The translations under genes and the position numbers were made by a program. A stretch of DNA of 64,000 bases, from contig NZ_CP022881.1 of assembly GCF_003491325.1 (NCBI RefSeq), forward strand, positions 558,001-622,000, read 5' to 3'. The notes below the pieces were generated by a model, which saw only the letters and a list, made by a program, of their open reading frames with translations, did not search any database and had not been told where the DNA came from. Below, piece by piece: positions 63,853 through 64,000 of the stretch (its first letter is position 1; every line of letters starts with the position of its first letter). The stretch is from Staphylococcus sp. M0911. GTDB taxonomy: Bacteria; Bacillota; Bacilli; Staphylococcales; Staphylococcaceae.

Positions 63853-64000
63853 ATTCCAATAATCAATACATTGTTCAATAAGAGAAAGTACTTGTTCAGA
63901 GTGCTTTCTCTTTTTTAAATAATTAATATAAATTTTGCGTCCTAAATTAGGGCGTATTTTAATGTAGTCTAAATTCCGTGTATTAAATGATTGGTAATAA
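63847..64000 (-). CDS. LysR-family regulator, 3' end only
   Basis: The minus strand from the window edge to TAA at 63847 encodes about 50 C-terminal residues (RNLDYIKIRPNLGRKIYINY and IEQCIDYWNL). The S. aureus gene at this place, convergent with hutG, is a LysR regulator, and the residues fit the end of such a protein; the call rests on synteny. Its stop overlaps the hutG stop region by 6 bp. Confidence 0.6.
   Translation of the reverse strand, partial: YYQSFNTRNLDYIKIRPNLGRKIYINYLKKRKHSEQVLSLIEQCIDYWNL
63880..63916 (+). terminator. hutG terminator inside the convergent gene
   Basis: AAGAGAAAGTAC pairs with GTGCTTTCTCTT (one G-T pair), followed by T. It lies within the coding end of the LysR-like gene. 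Confidence 0.8.

Overview
This 64 kb window is AT-rich chromosomal DNA of a Staphylococcus. It carries many genus-typical loci: tcaRAB, hssRS/hrtBA, mepRA, tatAC beside the fep/efe iron-uptake genes, and rpiA, lyrA/spdC and hutG in a row. Start sites carry strong Shine-Dalgarno sequences, and the spacers are short and full of hairpin terminators. Protein lengths and order resemble the S. aureus chromosome, but several genes point to a coagulase-negative or other non-aureus species: a CopCD/YcnI copper pair, araB in this neighbourhood, a GT2-TagF fusion and a YnfA gene. I cannot name the species from sequence alone. I see no prophage, insertion sequence, integron, CRISPR array, rRNA or tRNA. 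The window looks like core chromosome with lineage-specific insertions.

Layout. 1-3.1 kb: partial CorA-like transporter, then a TetR regulator divergent from a YhgE/Pip-like exporter, with two near-identical 19-bp operator candidates. 3.1-7.7 kb: lipocalin-like protein and SDR divergent from a LysR regulator; a PAP2 phosphatase; a second SDR. 7.8-11.8 kb: mepR and a mepA that is interrupted by an in-frame stop; a CopC-CopD fusion also broken by an in-frame stop; YcnI. 11.9-15 kb: DUF2871 protein, ferredoxin-NADP reductase (IruO/YumC type), GNAT, quinone-oxidoreductase-like MDR. 15.2-20.2 kb: efeO-efeB-efeU (fepABC) converging on tatAC, with a Fur box at each outer end. 20.3-29 kb: GNAT, GT2-TagF fusion, a lipoprotein, a second CDP-glycerol transferase, lactate permease (Rex and cre sites), GT4 glycosyltransferase. 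29.4-31.9 kb: mqo, and a LytTR/DUF3021 pair. 32-36 kb: hssRS and hrtBA. 36-41 kb: YdcF-like protein and tcaR-tcaA-tcaB. 40.7-44.1 kb: TetR with an EmrA/EmrB-type pump. 44.2-44.4 kb: a Staphylococcus-type intergenic repeat. 44.5-50.6 kb: membrane protein, alpha/beta hydrolase, thioesterase pair, corA, fni, gltS. 50.8-52.6 kb: PadR-DUF1700-DUF4097 operon. 52.6-64 kb: DNA glycosylase, DUF805 protein, araB, an ABC exporter, YnfA, galM, MOSC protein, rpiA, lyrA/spdC, hutG and the end of a LysR gene.

The common themes are metal and heme homeostasis (Fep/Tat, HssRS-HrtBA, CopCD/YcnI, IruO-like reductase, CorA), drug and envelope stress (MepRA, TcaRAB, Emr, Pip-like, LyrA, PadR operon) and redox or carbon control (lctP, mqo, araB, galM, rpiA). 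Most regulators lie beside their probable targets, and for many of them I can see the operator. The most unusual observations are the two neighbouring transporter genes each split by a single in-frame TAA, the readable operator pairs, and a set of teichoic-acid-type polymerase and glycosyltransferase genes around a low-complexity lipoprotein. I did not find a clearly undescribed defence or mobile system.
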